Positions 27,754 through 37,073 of a stretch of DNA of 64,000 bases are shown here, piece after piece. The translations under genes were made by a program, and so were the position numbers. The stretch covers positions 340,643 to 404,642 of the forward strand of contig NZ_QJJZ01000004.1 of assembly GCF_003201775.1 (NCBI RefSeq), in the 5' to 3' direction. Every line of letters begins with the position of its first letter. Position 1 is the first letter of the stretch. The notes beneath the pieces were generated by a model. It was not told the origin of the DNA. It was given only the letters and a program-made list of their open reading frames with translations, and did no database searches. The stretch comes from Arenibacter sp. ARW7G5Y1 (GTDB taxonomy: Bacteria > Bacteroidota > Bacteroidia > Flavobacteriales > Flavobacteriaceae).

Positions 27754-29289
27754 TTAAACTTCTTGAGCTTTATTGACTTCCAAAATTTTTTCCAATAAAT
27801 AATCCTTTCCTACCAACTCCGAACAGGTAATAATTGCGCCAATGGTGACGCCCAAGATTCCGTGCATATTTAGACTTTGACCTGTAAACAATAGGTTTTT
27901 TATTTTTGTTCTGGGAGAAACAAAGGAGTGTAGCGGATTGTTTACATCCTTAACATAGCCGTACATAGATCCGTTGTGCGACCCAATGTAATCTCTATAG
28001 GATAAAGGTGTAGAGGCATAAACGGTTTGAATGCAATCTCTTAGGTTGGGGAATTTTTTTTCCAATTCCGTAATAAAAATTTCAGTTTTATAGGCCTTGA
28101 ACTGTTCATAGGTCTGCCCTCTATCATTTTTGGAGGCAACGGTATTAAAGGTGTTCTGCCAGCACTCTACCTCTTTGAAATTCATATAGGTCATAGCTAT
28201 TAGACTATCCCCCCAACCATCATCCTTTTTGTTGATGCCCATAGAGACCATATACCCCTCGGGCCAACTTTCCTGGGTGTAATTTTGTGCATCCCAAACG
28301 CGATCGCCATATTTAAAATGATAAAAATTTTTATTGTGGTATTTAAAGGATTTTGGTTTTAATACAATGTATACGCTAAAGGCCGAAATAACACTTTCAA
28401 TGTTATTTATCCTGTTGGTGTAGGATTTTCTAAAATTTTCCAAACCAACCATTTTTAAAGTCAGTTTGGGTTCTATGTTGGAAATAAAGATATCACCGTT
28501 TATTTGCTTTCCATTTTTTATTTCCACTGAAGTGACTTTCCCATTTTCGACATTAAATTTGGAAACTTCATGATGTTTGAAGGTGTCGCCCCCCAATTTT
28601 TTTATTTGTCTAATAAGAACTTTGGTAATCTGGCTTCCTCCGTTAACACATCGGTAGGCACTCTCTATATAGGAATTTACGGAGAGGGCATGTACATAAA
28701 ATGGGGAACGTTCCCCGTCACCGGCATAGAGAAAATTGGTGCCCGCGAACACGGCTTGTAATTTTTTATTGTCTGTAAGGGAATTGATGTAGGTTTTGGC
28801 ATTGAGCTTAAAAACGTCATCTTGTCCATAGGAGGGATTGCCCTTGTTTAAATTATATAAGGGGAACTTGGAACATGTTTCCCTTAATTTTTTACTGTAG
28901 GTCTTTATCGCCTTTTCCTCATCCGGAAATTGGGAAACCAAACTTTTTTCAAACCGATCATATCCTTGGGCGTGCCTGTACTCCTTGGGATCCCCTTCAA
29001 ACGTAATGATATCAAAACCGTCTTCATCCAATTTCTTGAGCTTCAATTGGTCCATGATACCCAGATACTTAAAATATTGGTGCAGGTTTTGGCCTTCCGA
29101 AAGTCCGCCAATATAATGCACTCCAGTATCGAAGATGGTTTTGTCCCGGACAAAGGTTTGCAGGTTGCCCCCAAATTGATTGTTTTTTTCCAAGACACAG
29201 ACACTATAACCTTCTTTGGCCATTATCAAGGCAGAAACCAATCCCCCTAATCCGCTCCCAACAATTACAATGTCGTAATGTGCTTTCAT
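27754..29289 (-). CDS. CrtI/RetSat-like FAD-dependent oxidoreductase
   Basis: The N-terminal dinucleotide-binding motif is VGSGLGGLVSALIMAKEGYSV. The C-terminal FAD motif is LLFTGQSLNMHGILGVTIGAI, the pattern of phytoene desaturases, carotenoid isomerases and retinol saturases. Length (511 aa) is normal. In this cluster its substrate is more likely a polyene or alkyl chain than a carotenoid, since no phytoene synthase or GGPP synthase is nearby. It follows the MMPL-fusion gene by 137 bp and precedes the cupin gene by 1 bp. A role in double-bond formation, isomerisation or saturation of the pigment is inferred. Confidence 0.88.
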   Translation of the reverse strand: MKAHYDIVIVGSGLGGLVSALIMAKEGYSVCVLEKNNQFGGNLQTFVRDKTIFDTGVHYIGGLSEGQNLHQYFKYLGIMDQLKLKKLDEDGFDIITFEGDPKEYRHAQGYDRFEKSLVSQFPDEEKAIKTYSKKLRETCSKFPLYNLNKGNPSYGQDDVFKLNAKTYINSLTDNKKLQAVFAGTNFLYAGDGERSPFYVHALSVNSYIESAYRCVNGGSQITKVLIRQIKKLGGDTFKHHEVSKFNVENGKVTSVEIKNGKQINGDIFISNIEPKLTLKMVGLENFRKSYTNRINNIESVISAFSVYIVLKPKSFKYHNKNFYHFKYGDRVWDAQNYTQESWPEGYMVSMGINKKDDGWGDSLIAMTYMNFKEVECWQNTFNTVASKNDRGQTYEQFKAYKTEIFITELEKKFPNLRDCIQTVYASTPLSYRDYIGSHNGSMYGYVKDVNNPLHSFVSPRTKIKNLLFTGQSLNMHGILGVTIGAIITCSELVGKDYLLEKILEVNKAQEV

Positions 29290-29426
29290 AAATGGTACTC
29301 TTTAGAATTTTCCAAACCAACGTTTAAAACTTGGTTCTGTTAGGTGCTGAACCCAAATGATAATTTATATCATTCCCTGATTCTAGACGGATATTTTTTT
29401 TTTGACTCTTAGGAATAATACTTATT

Positions 29427-32400
29427 CTAGGGTCCTGTTTTTTCCAAGATAATAAGATTATCATATTTAAAGACAACTTTAAAACCAGTGGACAATATAA
29501 TTCTTTCCAACAATTTTGCACCGTCCTTTATCAATATCAGCAGCTTTATGTTGTTTCTTATTTTAGATACAAAACTATCCAAGTCCTGCATTTCCACATC
29601 AATGATCAATGTATCTGCAGGATGTGCCATGGCGTCATCAATTGAATCCGCCACGCTTAACTTGGCTATTTGTTGGGAAATAAAACTGTTCTTTACAATA
29701 GGCCTTATCTCCCTATCCTCCAAATAGGTAAAAATTTTACGATCTACGGCATTTAAAGATAATAGAAAATCCAGTTGCCCATAATCTTTTGAAAGGTGAA
29801 TTATGGAATCGGAAGATCCAATGTGTTTTGAAATCTGGGCGTAAACTTTGGCGTTGTTCTTTAAATCTGTTTTTACAGCACGGTAGATACTATCTCCTTT
29901 GTATCGATAATCTTCCAGAATGATTTGTATGAAATAGGTATCTCCTTCCACTTCATTCCTCAATGTCTGGAATTCAGATCTGAAATGGGTTGCGATACCC
30001 TTGTTGCGCTCTCTGTAGTTTTTGCCGAAGCGTTGGTCCTCTGGGGAGATTCGATCCAAGATCTTGACCGTTATACTGCCATTTTTTATCACAAAACTTC
30101 CTTTGGGAAGTACTTCCGAATTTCCATGTATCAACACTGGAACAATATCCATGTTGAATTTTTCCGCCAAATAAAAGGCTCCTTTATGAAACCGTCTTAT
30201 TTTGTTGGTTTTGGATCTGGTCCCTTCCGGGAATGCCATTAATGAATATCCTTGGGCTACCTTGTTCCTTAAGTGTTCAAGGCCATTATCTATTCCCTCG
30301 GACACAGGATAAAATCCCGCCAGTTGTACAGCCTTGCCGAATATTGGGGATTTATACACCCAGTCGTTTACCAAATAAATAATCTTTGGATGTAGCATGC
30401 CGACCGCCAAAATATCCAAAAAAGAGGTGTGGTTGGCTATGATGATGGCAGGTTTACTAAAATCCTCCCCTGACGTATTGATTATTTTTTTGCTTACAAA
30501 GGGATTGGTATACAGTACTGATTTCATAAATTTTGAAATGGTCTTGTGAAACCATTTCATTTTAACCTTTTTTTTGAAAGGCAATATTTTCATAAAGGAG
30601 ACGCTCCATATTGACAAGAGTAGTCCGCCGGTACCATAATAACCAAATGAAAGGACGGAATGAACGAGCAACCGAAGGCTAATGGGGCGTTTTTCCTTGC
30701 TCCCAATAAAGAGTAAAAATAATAAGGGTTGTATGGTGAAGGCAACAAAAACGGCCGATAGGATTCCTATAAGTGAAACTAGGCTAATGGAATGCAATGC
30801 CGGGTGTTTGGCAAAAATAAGTACGCCAATTCCCAAAATTGTAGTAATGGCGGACAGTAGGATGGAGGTTCTGTGGGTTCTCAATACTTTTTCCCCTTTC
30901 CCATATTCCTTGAGCAGTCCTGTTGTTATGAATATGCTGTAATCTATTCCCAAGCCAAATATAAAGGTGGAGATAATGATATTAAAGATGTTGAATTCTA
31001 TGTGCAACATCCCCATAATTCCAATAGTAAGCCACCAAGTCAATAGTATTGGGACACTAGTGACCATAACTAGGGAGAGACTCCTGAAGAAAAAGAATAG
31101 GATCAGGACCACTATTCCAAGGGAATAGCCAATTAGTTTATTGAAATCATTTTTGAGGTTGCCCAAAAACATTTCGTTCATTTCCTGTCTATCGATGACA
31201 AGGGTCTTGGGGTAAGTTTTAAAAATTTGCTTAATTCTTTCTTCGTTTCCTTCCTTTAATTTTACCAATGAGGTAACAGTGGTAAAATCATTGTCGGTAA
31301 CCAAATAGTCATCAATTGGCAAGGTAGCAGCACTACTGTAATCCACAATATTCAACAGCCTAAAATCTCTGTTGAGAAAGGAATGGAATTGATCAAAGGC
31401 ATTAGGCTTGAATCCTAATTCGGAGCCGCTTTCCTTAAGGTTCTGTTTTGTGTTTTCAATGATATCCACGTTCCAAAACGCTTTCCAAAGATCAATTTTT
31501 TCCTGCTGCTTTTCTTGGGATAGGACTAGGTTGCCTATGGAGCCAAAACTAAGTATTTCCCCATTATTCCTTAGGCTGTCCAGTGCATAGGCTATGGTGT
31601 TATTGGTTTGTAGGACCTTTTCGCTATCTTCCCCATAGACCGCCAAATAAATGGACTTGGATGACATATTGGTAAGTGCGTCCAATCTTTCCCTAGCTTC
31701 CAATAAGGCTGTAGGTTCATAGTTGAGTTTCGCAATATCCTTATTGAAAATAACCTTGTCGTGAAAAAAAATACTTGCAATCAAGAGGCCTAGAAGGATG
31801 GTTATACTCCATTTGTTTTTATGAAGGTTGTAGGAGGCTATTTTATCCAAGAGGGTATATTTTACTGTAAGCTTGTTGGTGTTTCTATAGACATGGGGAA
31901 TAATCAGGAGAGCAAAAATGCAGGAGCCAATTACGCTAACGGCCGCAAAGATGCCAAGATCCTGTAAGGCTTGCGATTCTAGGAAAAGAAGACACAAAAA
32001 GGCCAGGGCAGTGGTCATACTACTCATGATTACTGGCTGGGCCACATCGGTGTAAAGTGTTTTTACAGAGGGGTTGTTTCTTATTTGGGTTAGTATATGT
32101 AAGGAATAATCCAGGGTAACCCCTAGCAGTACAGAACCTATCCCCAAGGAAATGGCAGAAATCTTTCCTCTAGTCAAATACAGAACCGCAACCGAAAGTG
32201 TGGCACCAAAAAGGGTTGGGGCGAAAAGTATAAAGGGAATGGTTAATTTCCTATAGAATAGGATAAGTATGCCCATTAAAATGGACAAGGCAATTGTGAC
32301 CGTAAGGCGTATATCCTTTTTGATTTGTTGAGCGTTGGCAACGGCTATTAGGGTGGCCCCATAATACTCACTTTTTACCTTGTCCTGAAATAACTGGTCC

Positions 32401-33143
32401 AGTTGCCCTTGAGTTTCATATAGCTCCGCTACGAACTTGGTATTCTCCACGGTTTCGCTGGAAGGATGGACCGGGGTGATAAAGAGTAATATGTTTTGAA
32501 GATCCTTGCTTAGAAGAAAGCCATCCTTAAGGGTAAACTGATCCCCGATGCCCAATCGGCTTAATTTCTTTAAGGCCATAAAGGAGATGCCGAGGGGGTC
32601 TTTTAAAATCATTTCCTTGGCAACGATTCCGGAGGGGGAAATTAATGTTCTATAGTTTTTTTCTGTGATTTTGGCAATGCTGTCCTTTCCCAGTTTTTTT
32701 GAAATGGTATTGTAGTCCTCCCTGTCCAGCAACAGGGGAGCATTTTCATAGACAAATTGCAAAGTGTTCCCTATATCTTCGTCATCTATTTTGCCTTGTA
32801 TTTTTTTTATATGTGAAGAGGATTTTTTGGATATACTATCCAGAAAATCATTTGCATACCTAGTTAGCTCTTCAATTGGCGCTCCTGGTCGGCGCACAAT
32901 ATTAACGATGATCTTATCTGAAAAATTTACCGATTTTAAGACTTTTTGTACTTCTTCGGTCTTGCTATTACTGGGTATAAGTTTGGTTATGTCTTCCTCG
33001 AATTCAATTTTAAAAGCAAAATATACAAGTCCTAAAAATAGGGCAAAGAGACCAATGCCGCCGAGCAGTCTTTTCTTGGCTACATATTGATAAAACCTAT
33101 ATAAAACACTACCCATTTTTAAGTGCAATTCTTTTTCTGTCAA
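29427..33143 (-). CDS. MMPL/RND-type exporter fused to a PlsC-like acyltransferase and a degenerate methyltransferase-like tail
   Basis: Residues about 1-820 form an MMPL/RND transporter of 11-12 helices in two repeats, each with a large periplasmic loop. Recognisable helix blocks are AISLGIGSVLLGVTLDYSLHILTQIR and STFIFGLGIDYSIFITTGLLKEYG. Residues about 880-1050 are a 1-acylglycerol-3-phosphate acyltransferase domain with the NHTSFLD (HxxxxD, His at about 902) and FPEGTRS (about 971) motifs. From about 1065 to 1238 the sequence looks like a Rossmann methyltransferase whose glycine-rich motif I is lost (HLSKDYGQLDFLL). The start may instead be the ATG at 33116. It overlaps the glycosyltransferase gene. 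MMPL exporters are standard in aryl-polyene and flexirubin clusters; the acyltransferase probably acts on the pigment. Confidence 0.9.
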   Translation of the reverse strand: MTEKELHLKMGSVLYRFYQYVAKKRLLGGIGLFALFLGLVYFAFKIEFEEDITKLIPSNSKTEEVQKVLKSVNFSDKIIVNIVRRPGAPIEELTRYANDFLDSISKKSSSHIKKIQGKIDDEDIGNTLQFVYENAPLLLDREDYNTISKKLGKDSIAKITEKNYRTLISPSGIVAKEMILKDPLGISFMALKKLSRLGIGDQFTLKDGFLLSKDLQNILLFITPVHPSSETVENTKFVAELYETQGQLDQLFQDKVKSEYYGATLIAVANAQQIKKDIRLTVTIALSILMGILILFYRKLTIPFILFAPTLFGATLSVAVLYLTRGKISAISLGIGSVLLGVTLDYSLHILTQIRNNPSVKTLYTDVAQPVIMSSMTTALAFLCLLFLESQALQDLGIFAAVSVIGSCIFALLIIPHVYRNTNKLTVKYTLLDKIASYNLHKNKWSITILLGLLIASIFFHDKVIFNKDIAKLNYEPTALLEARERLDALTNMSSKSIYLAVYGEDSEKVLQTNNTIAYALDSLRNNGEILSFGSIGNLVLSQEKQQEKIDLWKAFWNVDIIENTKQNLKESGSELGFKPNAFDQFHSFLNRDFRLLNIVDYSSAATLPIDDYLVTDNDFTTVTSLVKLKEGNEERIKQIFKTYPKTLVIDRQEMNEMFLGNLKNDFNKLIGYSLGIVVLILFFFFRSLSLVMVTSVPILLTWWLTIGIMGMLHIEFNIFNIIISTFIFGLGIDYSIFITTGLLKEYGKGEKVLRTHRTSILLSAITTILGIGVLIFAKHPALHSISLVSLIGILSAVFVAFTIQPLLFLLFIGSKEKRPISLRLLVHSVLSFGYYGTGGLLLSIWSVSFMKILPFKKKVKMKWFHKTISKFMKSVLYTNPFVSKKIINTSGEDFSKPAIIIANHTSFLDILAVGMLHPKIIYLVNDWVYKSPIFGKAVQLAGFYPVSEGIDNGLEHLRNKVAQGYSLMAFPEGTRSKTNKIRRFHKGAFYLAEKFNMDIVPVLIHGNSEVLPKGSFVIKNGSITVKILDRISPEDQRFGKNYRERNKGIATHFRSEFQTLRNEVEGDTYFIQIILEDYRYKGDSIYRAVKTDLKNNAKVYAQISKHIGSSDSIIHLSKDYGQLDFLLSLNAVDRKIFTYLEDREIRPIVKNSFISQQIAKLSVADSIDDAMAHPADTLIIDVEMQDLDSFVSKIRNNIKLLILIKDGAKLLERIILSTGFKVVFKYDNLIILEKTGP

Positions 33144-34278
33144 AAATATTCAAAATAATATAACCGCAAATTCCAGCTGTAAAAGATCCAATTAAGGAAA
33201 GGGTTATACTACCGATTATATAGGATTTTAAATGTTTTATGACTTCAAAATTGGCGCCTGCCTCCTCAAAAGTAAAATTAAATTCGGTACCCAGGACCCA
33301 GTGGCCTATTTTAAGGCTGATGAACAGTACAAAGGGAATCAAAGGTGCGAAGCTTACGTTGGAAAAAGCGAAGGCAATGGTCTTGTTCAGTTTAAATAAA
33401 ACCGCCAAGAAAATAACTATTAAAGTTTGGAACCCCCATAAGGGAGATAGCCCAATAAGTACGCCCAAGGCTATGGAAATCGCCTTTTTTTCATGGGAAT
33501 CGTTGCTGCCTAGAAAGTCTTCGTAGAAAAACCTTTTAATTCCTTTTTTTTTTATTTTTCGAATTAAATCCCTTGGAAAAATATAAAGAAACGTAAGAAT
33601 TACCAAGTAGGTGTTCAATAGGCTAATTCGCGAAAAATCGGTAAAGGGCCTAAAGTGTGATACCCTTTCGGTTACATCATAGCTTACTTTTATGGGGATA
33701 TTCTTCACTGCTATTCCGCTCCATGCGGCCTTGACGATTGCTTCGATTTCAAATTCAAATTTATTTGTAAAGAACTTGATATCCTTTAAGGCCTTTATGG
33801 GATATAATCTATATCCGGACTGGGTGTCCTGTAGCCTAATCCCAGTTTCTACCCAATACCAAAAGTTGGAAAATTTGTTGCCAAAACTACTTTTTTTAGG
33901 AACATCTTTTTGTCCCATATTCCTTGCTCCTATATAGAGGACGTCTTTGGACGTTTCCTTGCTTAGGCTGTTAATAAGCATGGGAATATCATCTGGAAAG
34001 TGCTGGCCATCGGAATCAATGGTAATGGCAAAATGAAACCCCTTTTCCAAGGCCAATTCAAAACCTTTCCTCAATGCATATCCTTTGCCTATGTTTTGTG
34101 GAAGGGTAAGGGTGTTGATATTGGGGAAGTTAGCTAAAATTTGGGCCGTGGTGTCGGTCGACCCGTCATTTACGACCAAAATATCTTGGGTGTATTGCAG
34201 TACCCCTTCAATCACTTTCGTTAGGGTTTTATGATTGTTGTAGGTAGGTATTATCACACAGCATTTAAGCTGATCCAT
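33109..34278 (-). CDS. GT2 glycosyltransferase fused to a DUF2062 membrane domain
   Basis: The first ~220 residues are a family 2 glycosyltransferase: CCVIIPTYNNHKTL, DILVVNDGSTD, GKGYALRKGFE and the metal-binding DSDGQHFPDDI. The C-terminal part is a DUF2062 domain with membrane helices (FYEDFLGSNDSHEKKAISIALGVLIGLSPLWG...). The frame opens at 34437, but the ATG at 34278 directly precedes the glycosyltransferase core and avoids overlap with the upstream gene, so it is preferred. Aryl-polyene and flexirubin clusters commonly contain a lipid-type glycosyltransferase of this kind. The sugar donor and acceptor are not known. Its stop overlaps the start of the MMPL fusion. Confidence 0.9.
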   Translation of the reverse strand: MDQLKCCVIIPTYNNHKTLTKVIEGVLQYTQDILVVNDGSTDTTAQILANFPNINTLTLPQNIGKGYALRKGFELALEKGFHFAITIDSDGQHFPDDIPMLINSLSKETSKDVLYIGARNMGQKDVPKKSSFGNKFSNFWYWVETGIRLQDTQSGYRLYPIKALKDIKFFTNKFEFEIEAIVKAAWSGIAVKNIPIKVSYDVTERVSHFRPFTDFSRISLLNTYLVILTFLYIFPRDLIRKIKKKGIKRFFYEDFLGSNDSHEKKAISIALGVLIGLSPLWGFQTLIVIFLAVLFKLNKTIAFAFSNVSFAPLIPFVLFISLKIGHWVLGTEFNFTFEEAGANFEVIKHLKSYIIGSITLSLIGSFTAGICGYIILNIFDRKRIALKNG

Positions 34279-34387
34279 AGCTTTAGTTGTGGATGTGGTA
34301 AGTTGTGACACGGTTTTAATGTAATTTGGTTGTTCCAACTTGTGGAAAAATACAAGACATGGTTCGCAAAAATAGGAATTACTAAAG

Positions 34388-34876
34388 TTAAAACCGTTGC
34401 TTTTCTTCAGTATTAAATTCTGTTGATTGTAATACAAATGATTTTACAAAGTCCTTGACCGCTTTGGAATTGGTGTTTTCGTACTGATTTAAAATGAATG
34501 CTTTGTCTTCTTGAATGTTGGATTTGTATTTCAAAAACTTGGGGGAATTTTCCTGAATACTAAACCGAAGACACCTTATTTCTATATTTTCAGGTTTTTG
34601 TGATACAGCGTACTCCAATAATGATACCCCATCTTTAAAGAGGTTTTTTCTTTCCATATTTTCCCTGGTATATTTGGCGGTTAAGGCCATAACCGCACCT
34701 TTGTAGGCTACCAAAACCATGTTGTCTTGTTGGGAGACCGATTCCAGTTCTTTCCTTAAGGCCAAGGCTGATTCACGGTTGTTGGTGGCCAATTTAAATT
34801 CTTTGCGAATCTGATCCAGATCGGGAGTGAAAGACACATTGGAAAGTACGAATAGAAGAAAACAGAGAAGTTTCAT
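34388..34876 (-). CDS. Hypothetical secreted helical protein of the pigment cluster
   Basis: This is a 162-residue protein with a signal peptide (residues 1-17, FLLFVLSNVSFT) and an all-helical mature part rich in Lys, Glu and Asn. No family is recognised from sequence alone. It starts immediately after the stop of the hot-dog dehydratase gene (no gap), so it belongs to the same transcript. A periplasmic accessory role is likely, but that is only an inference from the signal peptide and position. Confidence 0.7.
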   Translation of the reverse strand: MKLLCFLLFVLSNVSFTPDLDQIRKEFKLATNNRESALALRKELESVSQQDNMVLVAYKGAVMALTAKYTRENMERKNLFKDGVSLLEYAVSQKPENIEIRCLRFSIQENSPKFLKYKSNIQEDKAFILNQYENTNSKAVKDFVKSFVLQSTEFNTEEKQRF

Positions 34877-35245
34877 TTAGGCCACACTTTTAAAGGTTGC
34901 ACTAAGTTTTAGGGCCAAGGTTTCCCCAAAGTTGGTGGTACTTTTTACCTTGATCATACCATCCATTTCTGTGAGGTTGATATCAATTAAAAGTATTGGG
35001 TCGGTTTCTGGATTTATAATTGCCATGAATTTTACATTGCTGGCAACTGATAGAAATAAATCCTGTCCGAGACTTCTTTCGGTCAATTCCTTTATAATTT
35101 GGATCATACATACCCCCGGCATTATAGGTTTACCGGGAAAATGTCCTTTAAAAATTTCATGCTTGGGATTCAACTTGATTTGGGCAGATAGGCCATCTTC
35201 ATTTTTATTGAAAGTTTCGGTACTGTATAATCCTTCTATCAACAT
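34877..35245 (-). CDS. Hot-dog fold 3-hydroxyacyl-ACP dehydratase (FabZ-like)
   Basis: This is a compact 122-residue hot-dog protein. The catalytic region is FKGHFPGKPIMPGVCMIQI, with the FabZ-type His in GHFPG. In an aryl-polyene pathway it would dehydrate 3-hydroxyacyl-ACP intermediates without isomerisation, leaving conjugated double bonds. It is the third hot-dog protein of the cluster and the one closest to FabZ; two others lie at 46216-47114. It is tightly packed with neighbours (5 bp after the porin-like gene, 0 bp before the next). Confidence 0.86.
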   Translation of the reverse strand: MLIEGLYSTETFNKNEDGLSAQIKLNPKHEIFKGHFPGKPIMPGVCMIQIIKELTERSLGQDLFLSVASNVKFMAIINPETDPILLIDINLTEMDGMIKVKSTTNFGETLALKLSATFKSVA

Positions 35246-35250
35246 TTTGA

Positions 35251-35844
35251 TTACATATTAAATTTGTAGGCAAGTCCAATTTGGATTACCCTGTTCAATT
35301 GATTTTCCTCAGAATTGCCCCCATATTCGCCCGAGTCATTGAAATCCAGATCGATCAAACCTTGTTTAAATCTCAACTCCAATGCCAGTCCAAAATCAAA
35401 CTCATATCCTATTCCCCCAAACAAGGCTAGGTCTATGGGTGTAATTTCTAGACTATTGTCGTTGTCGTTAATTAGGTTGATAAAATTGTCATCAAAATTA
35501 ACGTCAAGGCTCGGACCTAAAATAAAGTGGAAGCCCTGATGCGGACTTACAAAAAACTTATTGGCCAGGCCAATGGACACATAGTTTATATTTAAATTTT
35601 CCCCATTCCTAATACTTGCTTTGCCTCCCTGATTGGAGTATGCTATTTCGGGCTGTAAGGTATAGCTATCCGTAAGACGTACTGCTAAAAACAATCCAGC
35701 GTATAATCCAGTTTTGCTGTCAAGTTGGGAATGGAGGACCTTCGCATTGTTTGCCCCTATTCTTATCCCTAATTGGGATTTACTTTGGGCAAATATCGTG
35801 AAAGACAGAATAAGGAAAAAACTCAATAAAAATATTTTTTTCAT
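35251..35844 (-). CDS. Outer-membrane beta-barrel protein (porin-like)
   Basis: A signal peptide covers residues 1-19 (ending TIFAQ). The mature chain alternates hydrophobic and polar residues in amphipathic strands: QLGIRIGANNAKVL, TLQPEIAYSNQGGKA and VIQIGLAYKFNM. The final residues KFNM form a typical outer-membrane C-terminal strand. Length fits an eight-stranded OmpW/PorT-like barrel. It lies within the pigment cluster, between the lipoprotein gene (1 bp away) and the dehydratase (5 bp away). Flexirubins and aryl polyenes reside in the outer membrane, so a role in anchoring or passage is possible but unproven. Confidence 0.8.
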   Translation of the reverse strand: MKKIFLLSFFLILSFTIFAQSKSQLGIRIGANNAKVLHSQLDSKTGLYAGLFLAVRLTDSYTLQPEIAYSNQGGKASIRNGENLNINYVSIGLANKFFVSPHQGFHFILGPSLDVNFDDNFINLINDNDNSLEITPIDLALFGGIGYEFDFGLALELRFKQGLIDLDFNDSGEYGGNSEENQLNRVIQIGLAYKFNM

Positions 35845-35845
35845 T

Positions 35846-36454
35846 TTAAATTGCTTTTAAATTAATGGACAGCTTAATATCCTTATGTCTTATATTAATT
35901 TGTTTGGCATGATTTTTTTCTACTTCCGAAAAAATATATTGTGATTTTTCTTTGCCGCGTTGCGTAGCCAGTATTTTATGTAGTTGTTGCTTCTCCTCAA
36001 GGTAAAAGTAAGTGTTGTTCTTTATCCGGGTCTCTGTGAACAAGGTGTCCCCAAGGTTTTTGTAATGATCCAATACTTTGGGATTTTCATGGATCAATAC
36101 ATAGAAGTCCTTTCTAAGAAAGTTGACCAGAATTTTTTTATTCATTTCCTTTAGAATAAAATTAATCTTGAATTCGTTTTTGATAAACGTAAAATCAAAT
36201 ATTTTATTTCCCATTTCAGTGGTAAAGACCACCCTGTAGTATTCTTCGCCCAGCTTTTTTACAACAAAAATTCCTCCAAAGGATTTTTCGGCGAAGTTTA
36301 TTTTGGCCTTGTAGATATAATCCTTGGAAAGGTTGGAAAAGTAAGGGTTGATAACGGTTGGTATATCGCCATAACTTCTTTCTAGATTGTTTTTTTTGGG
36401 AAAGGACGCACAGGCAAATACCAACAGGGTTAAGCTAGTTAGAAAATACTTCAT
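35846..36454 (-). CDS. Putative lipoprotein of the pigment cluster
   Basis: The N-terminus MKYFLTSLTLLVFACASFP reads as a lipoprotein signal with the acceptor Cys at residue 15. The mature part is beta-rich, with strands such as YIYKAKINFAEKSFGGIFVVKKLG, reminiscent of LolB/DUF3261-like lipoproteins that accompany LolA-like genes in aryl-polyene clusters. It overlaps the LolA-like gene upstream by 20 bases. A LolA/LolB-like relay that carries the pigment or its lipid carrier to the outer membrane is a fair inference; the exact family is uncertain. Confidence 0.72.
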   Translation of the reverse strand: MKYFLTSLTLLVFACASFPKKNNLERSYGDIPTVINPYFSNLSKDYIYKAKINFAEKSFGGIFVVKKLGEEYYRVVFTTEMGNKIFDFTFIKNEFKINFILKEMNKKILVNFLRKDFYVLIHENPKVLDHYKNLGDTLFTETRIKNNTYFYLEEKQQLHKILATQRGKEKSQYIFSEVEKNHAKQINIRHKDIKLSINLKAI

Positions 36455-37073
36455 TGTCCAAAGGTTTATTGATCAGTCGGTCAGTAAAGACAATTCTGGT
36501 AAAATCATTTGTGGGTTCCACCATTTTAACTTCTAGGACATCGGCTTTTTCCTTATCGAAAAACAAAATAAAAGAAGCGATATAACTTTTTATTTTTTCG
36601 TCTTTAGGGATAAAGATGACCTTATAATAATTTTGGCTTTTAAAATAACTCATTGTGAAATCCGAATCCTGGAACAAGTTGCCCTTTACACTATTTACAA
36701 TCAATTGGTTTAGTTTTCTAAACAAAGCACTATTTCCCAGATCCATATTGCTTTTGGTTCCGGAATCGTTAATTATTAATTTATCACCCTTAAAAATTAT
36801 ACTGTATTTGAAGGGTTCTGTATACTCCCATTTAACCATGTTGGGGGCCTTAAAAGCCATTTTTCCTTGTGTGGTAATATCGTTGGATAAAAAATCCAGA
36901 TGTTTATATTGTGTGAAATTACTTTGAATGGTGTTCGTGGCCTTGGACGTCTCACTGATCTTGGCCTTGAACTCGGCAATTTCCGTATTGTTCATATTGC
37001 TTTCCTGGGCGAACAAAAGAGAGGTATTGGCAATTAAAACAATTAAAAATAGTAGGTTACGCATAGGCTTCAA
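36435..37073 (-). CDS. LolA-like periplasmic lipoprotein carrier protein
   Basis: A signal peptide (residues about 1-22, LLFAQES) precedes a LolA fold: IQSNFTQYKHLDFLSND, GKMAFKAPNMVKWEYTEPFKYSIIFKGDKLIIND and a beta-sheet C-terminus. Housekeeping LolA moves lipoproteins across the periplasm. Copies within aryl-polyene and flexirubin clusters probably move the pigment. Both neighbours overlap it (polysaccharide deacetylase by 17 bases, lipoprotein by 20). Assignment to the fold is good; the cargo is inferred. Confidence 0.86.
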   Translation of the reverse strand: MKPMRNLLFLIVLIANTSLLFAQESNMNNTEIAEFKAKISETSKATNTIQSNFTQYKHLDFLSNDITTQGKMAFKAPNMVKWEYTEPFKYSIIFKGDKLIINDSGTKSNMDLGNSALFRKLNQLIVNSVKGNLFQDSDFTMSYFKSQNYYKVIFIPKDEKIKSYIASFILFFDKEKADVLEVKMVEPTNDFTRIVFTDRLINKPLDNEVFSN

